A stretch of DNA of 32,073 bases from Ignavibacteriales bacterium. Lineage in GTDB: Bacteria > Bacteroidota > Ignavibacteria > Ignavibacteriales > Melioribacteraceae. Shown here piece after piece: positions 1-9,981 of the stretch. The notes beneath the pieces are model-generated. The model was not told the origin of the DNA. It worked only from the letters and a program-made list of their open reading frames with translations, and searched no databases. Position numbers and translations under genes: made by a program. The DNA is taken from positions 1 to 32,073 of the forward strand of contig JAGVBL010000248.1 of the NCBI GenBank assembly GCA_020059785.1, in the 5' to 3' direction. Within the stretch, counting starts at the first letter, position 1. Each line of letters starts with the position of its first letter.

Positions 1-2
1 AA

Positions 3-941
3 ATATGGTGGGGTAATAGAAACGGATTTATTGATGAGAGCTTTACTGAAATAGATCTCGGTCGGAAAGATCATTTAATGTATATCAAAGGGGCTGATTT
101 AAATAATGACGGCTGGTTAGATCTCCTACTGCCGAATAGAGGTGAAATAGATGGTGGACTAACTTCTTCGTTCATTTATTATGGTTCTGAAAAAGGATTT
201 AGCAATAATAACAGGACCGAAATTCCTTCTTATGTACCTTATCAGAACTCGATTGTGGATATTAATAAAGATGGCTGGCTAGATTTATTTATGACCGGAT
301 ATGGTGGGGATGGAAATGGAAGTCCTCCGTCACTTCTTTTTTGGGGAAGTAAAGATGGATTGAAAATTCCACCTGATGAGATTGAGACCTATGGTTCGTC
401 GGGTTCTACCATTCTTGATTATGATGGTGATGGCTGGCTCGATATTCTTGTTGTTAATCATAGGAAATCTGGTTCATATTTTGAATCCCTACCACATCAA
501 CATACATGTCCATCGTTTATTTATTGGGGAGGTCCAAAAGGTTTTACAAAAGAGGATCGTTTAGAGTTAATGGCTTTTGGACCAAGCGGATTGAATTTAC
601 GGGAACCGGGTAATAGCTACGACCGCGGTTTGTATGAAGATTATTTCTCATCAGTCTACAAAATTCCAGACGATCAATCTCCATTTAAAATAAAATGGGA
701 AGCCGAAACTCCTCATGGAACAGAAGTCCACTTTCAAATAAGAATTGCCGATAGCGAACAATCATTGGGAAATTCTGATTGGATTGGACAGGATGGAAAA
801 AATTCCTGGTTTACTGCTAATGGAAGTAACATAAAAAATATAAATGGAAAATATATACAGTACAGAGCAAGATTAATTTCACCGAATGGTGCAGCAACAC
901 CATATCTGAATGCAGTCGAAATCTATTTCTCGAAAAAATAG
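3..941 (+). CDS. FG-GAP/VCBS repeat secreted protein, C-terminal part (5' end outside window)
   Basis: The reading frame is open from base 3, so this is the C-terminal third of a larger protein; the first internal ATG at 78 is not the real start. Three calcium-loop FG-GAP motifs are visible (DLNNDGWLDLLLP, DINKDGWLDLFMT, DYDGDGWLDILVV), each followed by a YWG/YYGS-x-x-GF strand typical of beta-propeller blades. The last ~90 residues form a separate domain beginning near KIKWEAETPHGT and ending NAVEIYFSKK, probably a beta-sandwich. The segment lines up with the end of the next gene (2829-3767) over exactly 939 bases with no net indel, and the two are roughly two-thirds identical by eye, so this is a tandem paralogue. 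The role is unknown; a surface glycan-binding or scaffold function is inferred from the secreted neighbours and propeller fold. The family call is secure, the function is not. Confidence 0.88.
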   Translation: MWWGNRNGFIDESFTEIDLGRKDHLMYIKGADLNNDGWLDLLLPNRGEIDGGLTSSFIYYGSEKGFSNNNRTEIPSYVPYQNSIVDINKDGWLDLFMTGYGGDGNGSPPSLLFWGSKDGLKIPPDEIETYGSSGSTILDYDGDGWLDILVVNHRKSGSYFESLPHQHTCPSFIYWGGPKGFTKEDRLELMAFGPSGLNLREPGNSYDRGLYEDYFSSVYKIPDDQSPFKIKWEAETPHGTEVHFQIRIADSEQSLGNSDWIGQDGKNSWFTANGSNIKNINGKYIQYRARLISPNGAATPYLNAVEIYFSKK

Positions 942-965
942 GTATAAGCGAATTACAATTATTAG

Positions 966-3767
966 ATGAAGAAACTTATCGCAATATTGATCACTTTTAT
1001 AACTGGAACGATTCTAAGTCAATCGGTTTGGAAGGAGAACAGTTTTAAAGATTTTGCAGACGGAAAATTTTTAGATGCCGGAAGTAATGCTTACGTCTCG
1101 GCCAAAGGGCGCATACAGATTATTTCACGTTGGGATTTTAATAATGATGGCTTCCTCGATATCTTTCTTCCAACCGGTCACGCACATACGGAAAAAGAAA
1201 ACACCTATATCTATCTAAATAACGGAATCGGAATCGACTCCAGGACAAGGATACAATTACCGGCTGCCGGCTCCCGCGATGGACTAATTGCGGATTTTAA
1301 TAAAGATGGATTCAATGATCTCGCAGTAGTCAATTTTAATGATAGTCATGCCCGCAGAATTCCGGCATGGATTTATTTGGGTTCGCAAAATGGTTTCTCT
1401 CCCTACAACCGGATTGAATTACCGGCTGCCGATGGGACTTCAATAGCAGCAGGAGATTTTAATGGTGATTCCTGGTTGGATCTGGCAATCGGTTGCCAGT
1501 ATTGGGAATTAAACGATAGCGAATCTGAGCCTCGCAAAAGTTTTATCTACTACAATTCTCCTGATGGATTTAAAAAGGAAAATCATCTTGAGCTTTCATT
1601 TGATGGTGTCGGTGCTGTTGCACTTGCGTCTGCTGACATTGATAAAGACAGAATTGATGACCTTGTAATTACCACGAAAGATAATCTCTTCATTTTACTT
1701 TCATTAAAAGATGCCTTTTCGGATATTACAAATGCACTCAAATTGAATATAACCGGAACAGCTCTCTCGCTCGGCGATTTTAATAATGATGATCAAATTG
1801 ATATTGCTATTTGTAATCAGGAGGGTATAAGGGTATTAATGAATTCCGGTAATGCAGTTTTTAATTTATCAGTTTCAATTTTACTTAAGGTTAATAACCC
1901 GAGTGATGTTGCATTTACGGATTTTGATAAGGATGGTCTCGACGATCTGTTTGTTACCAATTTAAATTCAATTGGCGGCGGCAGCTGGACGGATTCGTAT
2001 CTGTTTTACTCAGATGGTAAAGACTTTTCATCACGCAAACCAACACTTCTTCCAACACTCGGAGCCAGCGGTGTCAGCTGCGGTGATCTGAACGGCGATG
2101 GATTCCCGGAAATTGTTGTAAGCAACAGATTTGTTACCAACCAGAAAAATCTTCTCTCGTATGTATTCTGGAATGATAAGGGGAAATTCTTTTTTGAAAA
2201 TCATACACAACTTCCAACTCAGGGAACCTACGCCAACACAATCGGTGATGCAAATAATGATGGATTGCCTGATGTGATTTTCTTCAATGATTACGGATGG
2301 TTTTCAGACGGACCTTCGATATCAAGATTATACTGGGGTAATGGATCCAGAAATTTCTCCGAAATGAGATCAACAAAATTTAACACTCATGAAATCTTCG
2401 GATATGGAAATGCGGATCTTGACGATGACGGAAATGTTGAAATAATTATGGCTTCACAAGCATTCAAATATGCTTTTATAGAAAATGTTGCGCACGATCA
2501 GGCATCCTTCATTATTCAATGGAACAAGAATGGAAGGTTCGAAGAGCAGACTTTTCTTACTACAACTTTTGGCTACGGCGGAGTAAGGATAGCAGACATC
2601 AATCGCGATGGTTATCTCGATATTCTCGGGAGCGGAAGCGCGCAGGATCTTAATAATCCCGGAAAGTATGGTCTGCCGGTTTTCTGGGGTTCACCAAAAG
2701 GATTTAGCTTCAACAACAGATCGGTTATTCATTTATCAACACCCAAAATTCGCGGTCCATTGCTGAAAGACTTGAATAAAGACGGATGGCTCGATATCGC
2801 AGGTCAGGTTGAATTTGGTAAAGTTAGATTTTGGTGGGGAGATGAAAAAGGATTTTCAAACGATCGAATAACGGACCTCGACCTTCAAAGAAAAGATGAA
2901 TTGATGTATTTAAAAGCTGCCGATTTTAATAATGACGGCTGGCTCGATCTCTTCCTTCCAAAACGTGGAGCTCCCGAAGGAGATCTAGGAAGCTCGTTCC
3001 TTTATTACGGCTCTGCCAGCGGTTTTTCTAACAATAACCGGATTGAAATTCCTACTTACGTTCCATATCAAAATTGTTTTGCGGATCTCAATAAAGACGG
3101 CTGGCTAGATATTTTTATTACAAGCTATGGAGGAGAAGTAAGCGGCAACCGTCCAGCGTTGGTTTATTACGGAAGTAAGGATGGTTTTAAACAGGATCCG
3201 GCTAAGATTGAATCTCTTGGTCCTTCGGGAGTTGAACTTCTCGATTATGATGGCGATGGCTGGCTCGATGCGCTTGTTGCTAATCACCGTAAATCCGGTT
3301 CTTACTTTGAACCCGAACCCCATAATCATTCTTGCAATTCGTTTTTATATTGGGGAAGTCCTCAGGGCTTCTCGGTGGATAATAGGATTGAACTCCCTGC
3401 ACAGGGTCCATTCGGATTGAATTTGCGGGATCCGGGCAACAGCTATGATCGAGGTTTGTATGAAGATTATTTCTCCTCGGTCTATAAAATTCCTGAAAAT
3501 GAATCGCCATCCCAAATAGTCTGGGAAGCCGAAACACCTAATGGTACCAAAGTCCATTTTCAAATTCGTGTTGCAGATGATGAAAAGTCATTGGAAAAAT
3601 CAGATTGGATAGGATCTGAAGGAAAGCATTCCTGGTTTACGGAAAGCGGAAGTCAAATCCATAATGTTAAAGGAAAGTTTATTCAATACAGAGCAAGATT
3701 GATAACACCTAATGGTGCCGCAACTCCATACTTAACAGCAGTGGAAATAACTTTTTCAAAGAAATAG
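966..3767 (+). CDS. Secreted FG-GAP/VCBS repeat protein, 14 repeats (paralogue 2)
   Basis: This is a 933-residue exported protein. A Sec signal peptide covers about residues 1-18 (MKKLIAILITFITGTILSQS). I count 14 D-x-[ND]-x-D-x-x-x-[DE] calcium loops from DFNNDGFLDIFLP near residue 58 to DYDGDGWLDALVA near 760, which would fit two seven-bladed propellers. A final ~90-residue domain (IVWEAETPNGT to TAVEITFSKK) is shared with both neighbours. The N-terminus after the leader (VWKENSFKDF, then GRIQIISRWD) is shared with the following gene. It starts 24 bases after the upstream stop, without a strong Shine-Dalgarno sequence. No catalytic motif of a known CAZyme family is recognisable. FG-GAP propellers bind ligands or calcium in other proteins; a glycan-binding or presenting role is inferred only from context. 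No type IX sorting domain was seen at the C-terminus. Confidence 0.92.
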   Translation: MKKLIAILITFITGTILSQSVWKENSFKDFADGKFLDAGSNAYVSAKGRIQIISRWDFNNDGFLDIFLPTGHAHTEKENTYIYLNNGIGIDSRTRIQLPAAGSRDGLIADFNKDGFNDLAVVNFNDSHARRIPAWIYLGSQNGFSPYNRIELPAADGTSIAAGDFNGDSWLDLAIGCQYWELNDSESEPRKSFIYYNSPDGFKKENHLELSFDGVGAVALASADIDKDRIDDLVITTKDNLFILLSLKDAFSDITNALKLNITGTALSLGDFNNDDQIDIAICNQEGIRVLMNSGNAVFNLSVSILLKVNNPSDVAFTDFDKDGLDDLFVTNLNSIGGGSWTDSYLFYSDGKDFSSRKPTLLPTLGASGVSCGDLNGDGFPEIVVSNRFVTNQKNLLSYVFWNDKGKFFFENHTQLPTQGTYANTIGDANNDGLPDVIFFNDYGWFSDGPSISRLYWGNGSRNFSEMRSTKFNTHEIFGYGNADLDDDGNVEIIMASQAFKYAFIENVAHDQASFIIQWNKNGRFEEQTFLTTTFGYGGVRIADINRDGYLDILGSGSAQDLNNPGKYGLPVFWGSPKGFSFNNRSVIHLSTPKIRGPLLKDLNKDGWLDIAGQVEFGKVRFWWGDEKGFSNDRITDLDLQRKDELMYLKAADFNNDGWLDLFLPKRGAPEGDLGSSFLYYGSASGFSNNNRIEIPTYVPYQNCFADLNKDGWLDIFITSYGGEVSGNRPALVYYGSKDGFKQDPAKIESLGPSGVELLDYDGDGWLDALVANHRKSGSYFEPEPHNHSCNSFLYWGSPQGFSVDNRIELPAQGPFGLNLRDPGNSYDRGLYEDYFSSVYKIPENESPSQIVWEAETPNGTKVHFQIRVADDEKSLEKSDWIGSEGKHSWFTESGSQIHNVKGKFIQYRARLITPNGAATPYLTAVEITFSKK
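2829..3767 (+). repeat. Diverged coding duplicate of 3-941
   Basis: The last 939 bases of the second FG-GAP gene align codon for codon with bases 3-941, with no net insertion or deletion. Shared blocks include GNSYDRGLYEDYFSSVYKIP and PNGAATPYL. This marks tandem gene duplication; the third FG-GAP gene is a more distant copy. Confidence 0.85.
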
Positions 3768-3797
3768 ATTTATTGAAAAGTATAGGGAGTATGTGAT

Positions 3798-6614
3798 ATG
3801 ATAAAAAATATAATTGTAACGATGTTATTTATAACAGGATTTATTTCGGCACAGAAAGTTTGGAAGCAGAACAGCTATAATGATTTTGTAAACGGTAAAT
3901 TCAGTGATGCCGGTGCAAATATGTACGTCTCTCACAATGGAAGGATTCAAGCTATTAATAGGTGGGATGTAAATAATGATGGCAATGTGGAGATCCTTAG
4001 TGTTAATTCTCACCCGCTAGTTGAAATGCTTGATATGTCGATCTATTGGGGAAACGGAAAGGACTTTAGCATTAAAAACCATTCTTATATTCCGGCTAAT
4101 GGTCCAATGTGGGTTACACCCGATGATCTGAATAACGATGGTCACGTTGATCTTGTTGTTACCAATTATTCAAATGGAACTTGGACCGGAATGGAATCAT
4201 TTGTCTATTACGGGGGTCTTAAAAAAGATCATATTAAGAAAGAAGGTGAATGGGCTCACTATCCTTTTCACAAAAGAATATTGCTGGAAAGTTCCAATGC
4301 ACAAAAAGCTGCCGTAGGTGATTTTAACAATGACGGTTATAAAGATATTGTTATTGCTTTCTCTGCAGGATTCTGGGAATACAGAGATAAAAGCAAAGTT
4401 GGTACTTCACCTTCAAGAATCTATTGGGGTAGTGCAGACGATTTTAACAGCAAGAATTTCTCTGAGATTGCAACTGCAGGTGCAACCGATGTTGTGACAG
4501 CGGATTTCGATAATGATGGCTGGATGGACCTCGCATTTGCAAATGGTGAAGGAAATTCATCTTATATTTATTTCGGAAGCAGCACTGGTTTTATTGATGA
4601 GAAACTATTTGAATTACCTACTTTAAATGCTCAAGCGGTTGAAGCGGCAGATATCAATAATGATGGATTAATTGATTTGATTTTTGCTAACAGCGACGGG
4701 GATGAATCTTTTGCTTATTTGAACATTAACGGCACATTCAATGCTAATAATAGAATTGAATTCGAAACCTATACTGCTAAAGATATTGTTGTCTCTGACT
4801 TCAATAAAGATGGTTACCCAGATATTTTCTTTACAAATCATCAGCATTCATTTACTGGGGATCCAAATCTTGCAAATAGATTAATTCATTCCTATCTCTA
4901 TTTCGGTTCTGCAAATGGATTCAGTAAAGATAACAGGCAATCAATTCCTACTATTGGTGCATGGGGTGCCAATGCTGCCGATCTGAATAACGACGGATGG
5001 ATTGACCTCCTCGTCTGTAATTTCCAGGAGCACTATTCATTTGAAGTCCCTTCGTTTGTCTATTGGAATAGCCCCGAAGGATTTAACGAAACATTGCGGA
5101 CTCCTTTATATGAGCACGGTGCACAGGGTAATGCAATCGCAGATTTTAATAACGACGGTTACCTTGATATTCTGATAACATCTATGATGGGCAATTCACG
5201 CGGTGATTACGATCCTTCATATTTGTTTCTTGGCAAGGATGACGGAAGTATGGATGTTGAAAATAAAATTATTCTATCATCGCGTGAAGGTTATGAACAG
5301 GCATTCGCAGATTTAAATGATGATGGATATGTTGATATTATAATTCAGAATCGAGGTGAAACTACACGTGCGGCAAATGAAGCATGGATTTACTGGAATA
5401 ATGAGAATCAATTTAACTCGTGGAATATTTCCGGATTACCGAGTTATAACGGACTTGGTGTTCAGGTGGCTGATCTCGATAAGAATGGTTTTTTAGATAT
5501 AATTATTTCAAATGGTTCTCCTCTACTTAAAAAAGAAAAATCGTGGCCGGGTTCATTTATTTACTGGGGAAGCGAGAGCGGATGGAATGTAAAAGATAGA
5601 ACCGAACTTCCTACAAAGCTTACTCGTGCCTGCGCTATTGCAGATATTAATTATGATGGAAATCTTGATTTAATATTCGGCGATCAATCCGGCGGTTCTG
5701 CGATAATTTTTTATGGCGACGGAAAAAGGAATTATGATATTAAAAATTCATGGCAGTTCCCTAAAAGCCAGGGTTCCGGCAATCCCGAAGCAGCAGATCT
5801 GAATAAAGACGGATTACTTGATATTGTATTTGCTCACGATAAAAATGTATTAGTCTATTATCAGAAGAAAGATTTTAAGTATGGTGATCCAATATCAATT
5901 CCGATTCAGGCTAAGACAATGACTGTTGCAGATGTTAATAACGACGGATGGCTCGACCTCATTTGCCCATTTTATAAAGGAAAAAGTAACCGAACATGGT
6001 ATTCTTCCGTTTTGCTAGGCAGTAAAGAGGGATTCCACATTAACAACTCAATAAAATTTCCTACAGATGGCGGAACCGGCTCTTTAGTATGCGATTTTAA
6101 CCGCGACGGCTATATGGATGTTTTCTTTTACTGTCATCGCGCGGATGGAAGTTATGATGAAGTCGGCAAGTACGGCGATCATCATACAAATTCCCTTTTA
6201 TACTGGGGCGGACCCGATGGTTTTTCGGTAGATAATGTGCAGAAAATTCCAAGCGTCGGTGCACATTACGATATGGGTGTGGACATTGGAAACATCACGG
6301 ATAGAAAAAATATTTATTCATATATCTCTTCACCGTATAACGACAAAAGTTCTAAACCTTCAGTAATTAATTGGATTGCTGAAGTGCCGAACCATACATC
6401 TATAAAATTTCAGTTAAGATCAGCTAATTCGGAAAAAGATTTAATCAAAGCAAAATGGTTGGGACCTGAAGGCGAAGCTTCTTATTACACTGAACCAGGT
6501 CAATCAATAAAAAATATAAATGGTAAGTGGATTCAATATCAGGCTGTTTTTGATATGGGTAATGGTGCCGGGTCTCCTGTATTAACAGAAGTAGAAATAA
6601 AATTTGATAAATAA
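3798..6614 (+). CDS. Secreted FG-GAP/VCBS repeat protein, 14 repeats (paralogue 3)
   Basis: This 938-residue protein is the most diverged of the tandem FG-GAP trio. A signal peptide is clear at residues 1-18 (MIKNIIVTMLFITGFISAQ). The post-leader motif (VWKQNSYNDF, then GRIQAINRWD) matches the preceding gene. I count 14 calcium-loop repeats, from DVNNDGNVEILSV to DFNRDGYMDVFFY, again suggesting two seven-bladed propellers, with blade motifs such as IYWGS and LYWGGPDGFSVDN. The C-terminal ~90 residues (INWIAEVPNHTS to TEVEIKFDK) are the same accessory domain as in the two upstream copies, but the conserved GNSYDRGLYEDYFSS linker is replaced. GGGAG-like bases lie about 10 bases before the ATG. 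Probably surface or periplasmic; the ligand is unknown. The family is certain; any link to glycan binding is inference. Confidence 0.92.
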   Translation: MIKNIIVTMLFITGFISAQKVWKQNSYNDFVNGKFSDAGANMYVSHNGRIQAINRWDVNNDGNVEILSVNSHPLVEMLDMSIYWGNGKDFSIKNHSYIPANGPMWVTPDDLNNDGHVDLVVTNYSNGTWTGMESFVYYGGLKKDHIKKEGEWAHYPFHKRILLESSNAQKAAVGDFNNDGYKDIVIAFSAGFWEYRDKSKVGTSPSRIYWGSADDFNSKNFSEIATAGATDVVTADFDNDGWMDLAFANGEGNSSYIYFGSSTGFIDEKLFELPTLNAQAVEAADINNDGLIDLIFANSDGDESFAYLNINGTFNANNRIEFETYTAKDIVVSDFNKDGYPDIFFTNHQHSFTGDPNLANRLIHSYLYFGSANGFSKDNRQSIPTIGAWGANAADLNNDGWIDLLVCNFQEHYSFEVPSFVYWNSPEGFNETLRTPLYEHGAQGNAIADFNNDGYLDILITSMMGNSRGDYDPSYLFLGKDDGSMDVENKIILSSREGYEQAFADLNDDGYVDIIIQNRGETTRAANEAWIYWNNENQFNSWNISGLPSYNGLGVQVADLDKNGFLDIIISNGSPLLKKEKSWPGSFIYWGSESGWNVKDRTELPTKLTRACAIADINYDGNLDLIFGDQSGGSAIIFYGDGKRNYDIKNSWQFPKSQGSGNPEAADLNKDGLLDIVFAHDKNVLVYYQKKDFKYGDPISIPIQAKTMTVADVNNDGWLDLICPFYKGKSNRTWYSSVLLGSKEGFHINNSIKFPTDGGTGSLVCDFNRDGYMDVFFYCHRADGSYDEVGKYGDHHTNSLLYWGGPDGFSVDNVQKIPSVGAHYDMGVDIGNITDRKNIYSYISSPYNDKSSKPSVINWIAEVPNHTSIKFQLRSANSEKDLIKAKWLGPEGEASYYTEPGQSIKNINGKWIQYQAVFDMGNGAGSPVLTEVEIKFDK

Positions 6615-6640
6615 TTATTCTTGAATAAAAATGTGATCTT

Positions 6641-8314
6641 ATGAAAAAATATTTTTTGTTTTTCATTGCAGCTCTTTATCTGTTCAATTCTCCTTTTTAT
6701 GCTCAGGGAATAAGAGACATTTCTAAGGCTGGACCGGTAACGGAACAGGTTGAATTAAAAAATTACGATCAGATCTTTTATATCTCCCAAATAAAAGGGT
6801 CTGATAATAACGGAGATGGCTCAATTAGCAAACCGTGGGCAACTTTATACCATGCATTAAATAAAATTGAAAATGCAGCAAAAGAAAATTTGGTAGCGAT
6901 TCTGGTATCTAAAGGAACATATTCCGGTTTTACATTACAAATGAAATCTCACATCGATCTATTCGGTGGTTTTGACGATAATTCCTGGCATAGAGATATT
7001 CATATGTACCCGTCTATAATAGATGGCGAAAAAATGAGACGTGTTATTGTTGCTGCAGACCATTCCCGGATTGATGGATTTACAATTAAGAACGGATTAT
7101 CAAGAACACACGGCGGCGGTATATTATGTGACGATACCTCTCCGACAATTAGTAATTGTATTATAACTGATAATTATGTTCTTGAACCGGAAAATTTCAA
7201 TTACAACAGGATTCATCAGAACGGAAATCATGGCGGAGGAATTGCCTGCCTGTTTAATGCTGTCCCGGTAATTCGTAATAATATTTTCTACCGTAATGCA
7301 ACTTCAATTGGTAACGGCGGCGGAATAGCGTTTTACGGATGGTTAAGAAATAGTGAAGCACCTCCTACTAAGATCGTTAACAATAGAATGGAAGGAGGAT
7401 GGCAGCCGTCAGTAGTGAACAATATTTTCATTCATAATACATCCGGTGTTAACGATTGGGGAAAAACACGAAGCAGTAATGGCGGGGCAATTTCATGTTC
7501 TTCCGAATCCCGACCGGTGATTGAAAACAATCTAATAATATGTAATCAAGCAAAAGGCAGAAGTGACGCCGGCGGAATTTACACTGAAAATTTTTCATAT
7601 CCGCTAATTAAAGGAAATTGGATTGTAGGAAATATCTCCGATGACGACGGTGGCGGAATTTATACTAACCATACTGGTCATGCATTAATAACACAAAACT
7701 TCATAGCCGGCAACTGGACAATCGGCAATGGAGCGGGTGGAATAAGACTTAGCAAAGAGAGTCGTGCAACAGTTTCTGAAAATATTATAGTGCATAATCA
7801 AACTGGCGGCGGTATTCAATCTGTCGATTCATATATGGAGCTTATAAACAATATCATTATGCACAATAAAGGAAATGTTAGTCTCCGCTACAGCAATGTA
7901 TTCAGTTATTTCGTTCCTTCGATAATTGAAAACAACGTAATCCTCGAAAACGAAAAGAAAATTACAATAGAACTCAAAGAAGGTGAAAAAATAAATGTTG
8001 TTGGTAATAACACTAATGAAAAAATTATCGGCACAAAAAATTATTACAAACTGGTTCAGTTGGAAAATAATTCTATCCTTTTTGAGATAGAAGATTTCAG
8101 TTTCATAGAAGATCAATTTCAAACGATAATACAAATTAAACCAGCGGAGAATACTCAATCATTAATTGGCAGGGTCATTAATGTTGGAAGTTTCTGGAGT
8201 GTAATTAAGAAAGTTGAACAGAACAAGTTGTATGTATGGGGAAATCTACGTTTGAGGGAGTCAGATAAGTCAGGTTTTATTTTATCGGATTATAAAATCA
8301 AAAAAAATAATTAA
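6641..8314 (+). CDS. Secreted right-handed parallel beta-helix protein (DUF1565-like)
   Basis: The protein has 557 residues and a Sec leader (about 1-21, ending FYAQG). The segment FYISQIKGSDNNGDG followed by SKPWATLYHAL is the typical DUF1565 opening of pectate-lyase-like beta-helix proteins. From about residue 120 to 430 there are regular coils of the form xxGGGIxxxxxSxPxIxNNxI (for example GGGILCDDTSPTISNCII, GGIYTENFSYPLIKGNWI), the hallmark of a parallel beta-helix. The last ~110 residues are a distinct beta-rich tail with no recognised family. The fold is shared by pectate lyases, GH28 enzymes, C5-epimerases and structural proteins; I see no specific catalytic signature, so enzyme activity is unproven. 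It directly follows the FG-GAP genes and precedes a symporter gene, fitting extracellular glycan processing. No sorting domain is visible at the end. Confidence 0.87.
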   Translation: MKKYFLFFIAALYLFNSPFYAQGIRDISKAGPVTEQVELKNYDQIFYISQIKGSDNNGDGSISKPWATLYHALNKIENAAKENLVAILVSKGTYSGFTLQMKSHIDLFGGFDDNSWHRDIHMYPSIIDGEKMRRVIVAADHSRIDGFTIKNGLSRTHGGGILCDDTSPTISNCIITDNYVLEPENFNYNRIHQNGNHGGGIACLFNAVPVIRNNIFYRNATSIGNGGGIAFYGWLRNSEAPPTKIVNNRMEGGWQPSVVNNIFIHNTSGVNDWGKTRSSNGGAISCSSESRPVIENNLIICNQAKGRSDAGGIYTENFSYPLIKGNWIVGNISDDDGGGIYTNHTGHALITQNFIAGNWTIGNGAGGIRLSKESRATVSENIIVHNQTGGGIQSVDSYMELINNIIMHNKGNVSLRYSNVFSYFVPSIIENNVILENEKKITIELKEGEKINVVGNNTNEKIIGTKNYYKLVQLENNSILFEIEDFSFIEDQFQTIIQIKPAENTQSLIGRVINVGSFWSVIKKVEQNKLYVWGNLRLRESDKSGFILSDYKIKKNN

Positions 8315-8339
8315 TTCAATAAATCTCAGGAGGAATTAA

Positions 8340-9929
8340 ATGCAAAATGTGGGGTTCACAACTACTGATATGATTATTGCTCTTGTCTATGTCTTCGGCA
8401 TAATCGGAGTCGGGGTTTATTTCTCCCGGCAGCAGAAATCAGCAAAAGATTTTCTTATGGCTAACCGTAGCATGAGCTGGCTTCCTGTCGGTCTCTCTTT
8501 AATGGCAACACTCACAAGCGCTGTTGGATATATGTCCTATCCGGCCGGTGCATTTAAAGGTGGACTTATCCTTGCATGGATGGCAATGTCTATTCCATTA
8601 TCATTTCCAATGGTAGTTTTTGTCTTTATGCCATTCTATCATAAATTAAAAGTTTACACTGCATATGAATACCTGGAAAAAAGATTCAATGATAAAGTGA
8701 GAGCTCTTGCCAGTATAATATTTATAATCTGGAGAATTACATGGATGGCTGCTGTTATTTATGTCCCGTCACTGGTATTAAATGTTGTTTCCGATGGCAG
8801 AATTCCAATGGCTCCTTCCATAATTGTGATGGGATTTATAGCCACTGTTAAGACGGCACTCGGCGGAGTTAAAGCTGTTATGTGGGGCGATGTGATTCAC
8901 TCCTTTGTAATGTTTATTGGATTGTTCCTGGCAATTTTTCTTGTATTTCAAGCTGTGCCTGGCGGATTTACCGAAGTTTGGAATACTCTTGTTGAGGGTG
9001 GAAAAACTAAAATGACCGGAACAATGCCAGGTCTTGAAGATGCCGGTTTCTTTGGTAAAATTCATTTGTATCTCATCACCGACTTCACTGTAATATCCCT
9101 GATTGTTACATATACTGTTCAGAAGATGGGTAACTATTGTGTTGATCAAGCGATGGTTCAAAGATACATTACTGCTAAGTCGCTCAAAGAAAGTCAAAAA
9201 GGATTTTATGCTAATGCCGGTGCTTATCTATTATATATCGCTTTAGTTACATCTATTGGTGCTGGTTTATATGCTGTTGCGAAACATCTTCAGTTCCCTG
9301 AAGGAATGCCTATTGATAATTACTTCCCGTATTTCATAGCCAATGTAATGCCGGTAGGGGTAACCGGAATAATGGTTGCCGCAATTTATGCTGCTTCTCT
9401 ATCAAGTCTTGATGGTGGAATAAATTCTATTACGACAGCAATACTCAATGATTTCTATGCACGTTATAAACTGAATCAGTACAACCTTGAGATTGGAGAA
9501 GATTCAGATGCAGAGAAAGCACGTCGTTTAAGGATTTCCAGAATATCAACAATCTTTATTGGAATTGCGATTACATTCTTCGCCTTCTTTGTCGGTTTGC
9601 TAGGAGATATTTTTACTTATTCTCAAAAACTAATTAACATGTTTACTGGTCCCTTGTTCGGAGTGTTTATGCTAGGTATGTTTACAAAACGCGCGACTGC
9701 TCCCGGTGTTTTAATTGGAGGATTAGTTGGATTTATTATGGGTTCATTAATGGTGTTTGCAAAAAATCTTCATATAGATGCATTAGCTGTTGGAGTTCTC
9801 TGGCCGGCAGCTCTATCATTCTTTATCACCGTTGTGCTTGGTTACGGTTTAAGCATATTCATGGGTAAGAATACCCCTGAGACACTTAATTACACTCGTA
9901 AAAATGTTATGCTGAATAAAGATCTATAA
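8340..9929 (+). CDS. Sodium:solute symporter, SSS family (first of three)
   Basis: This 529-residue inner-membrane protein has about 13-14 hydrophobic segments. SSS-family marks are the N-terminal helix with a following SAKDFLMANRSM segment, the GGVKAVMWGDVIHSF motif near 175-189, the DQAMVQRYITAK motif near 269-280, and SLSSLDGG at 353-360, which corresponds to the Na2-site helix in vSGLT-type transporters. The length is normal for the family (about 500-550). A very good ribosome-binding site (AGGAGG) precedes the ATG. The substrate cannot be read from the sequence; SSS members carry sugars, uronates, sialic acids and other organic acids. It lies between secreted glycan-handling genes and a transketolase, so a released sugar or sugar acid is the likely cargo. 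It is clearly more distant from the two later symporters than those are from each other. Confidence 0.93.
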   Translation: MQNVGFTTTDMIIALVYVFGIIGVGVYFSRQQKSAKDFLMANRSMSWLPVGLSLMATLTSAVGYMSYPAGAFKGGLILAWMAMSIPLSFPMVVFVFMPFYHKLKVYTAYEYLEKRFNDKVRALASIIFIIWRITWMAAVIYVPSLVLNVVSDGRIPMAPSIIVMGFIATVKTALGGVKAVMWGDVIHSFVMFIGLFLAIFLVFQAVPGGFTEVWNTLVEGGKTKMTGTMPGLEDAGFFGKIHLYLITDFTVISLIVTYTVQKMGNYCVDQAMVQRYITAKSLKESQKGFYANAGAYLLYIALVTSIGAGLYAVAKHLQFPEGMPIDNYFPYFIANVMPVGVTGIMVAAIYAASLSSLDGGINSITTAILNDFYARYKLNQYNLEIGEDSDAEKARRLRISRISTIFIGIAITFFAFFVGLLGDIFTYSQKLINMFTGPLFGVFMLGMFTKRATAPGVLIGGLVGFIMGSLMVFAKNLHIDALAVGVLWPAALSFFITVVLGYGLSIFMGKNTPETLNYTRKNVMLNKDL

Positions 9930-9981
9930 TTAAATAATGCTAGGTTATTATTACTGAATAAATTCTTGAGCGAGAAAAATC

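Noticed and set aside
8778..9197. Open frame on the minus strand inside the first symporter gene
   Set aside because: It is antisense to a clear membrane-protein gene, its translation has no recognisable family, and no ribosome-binding site supports it.
9930..9981. Weak inverted repeat (AATAA with TTATT) between symporter and transketolase
   Set aside because: The stem is only five AT pairs with no T-run, so it is not a credible terminator.
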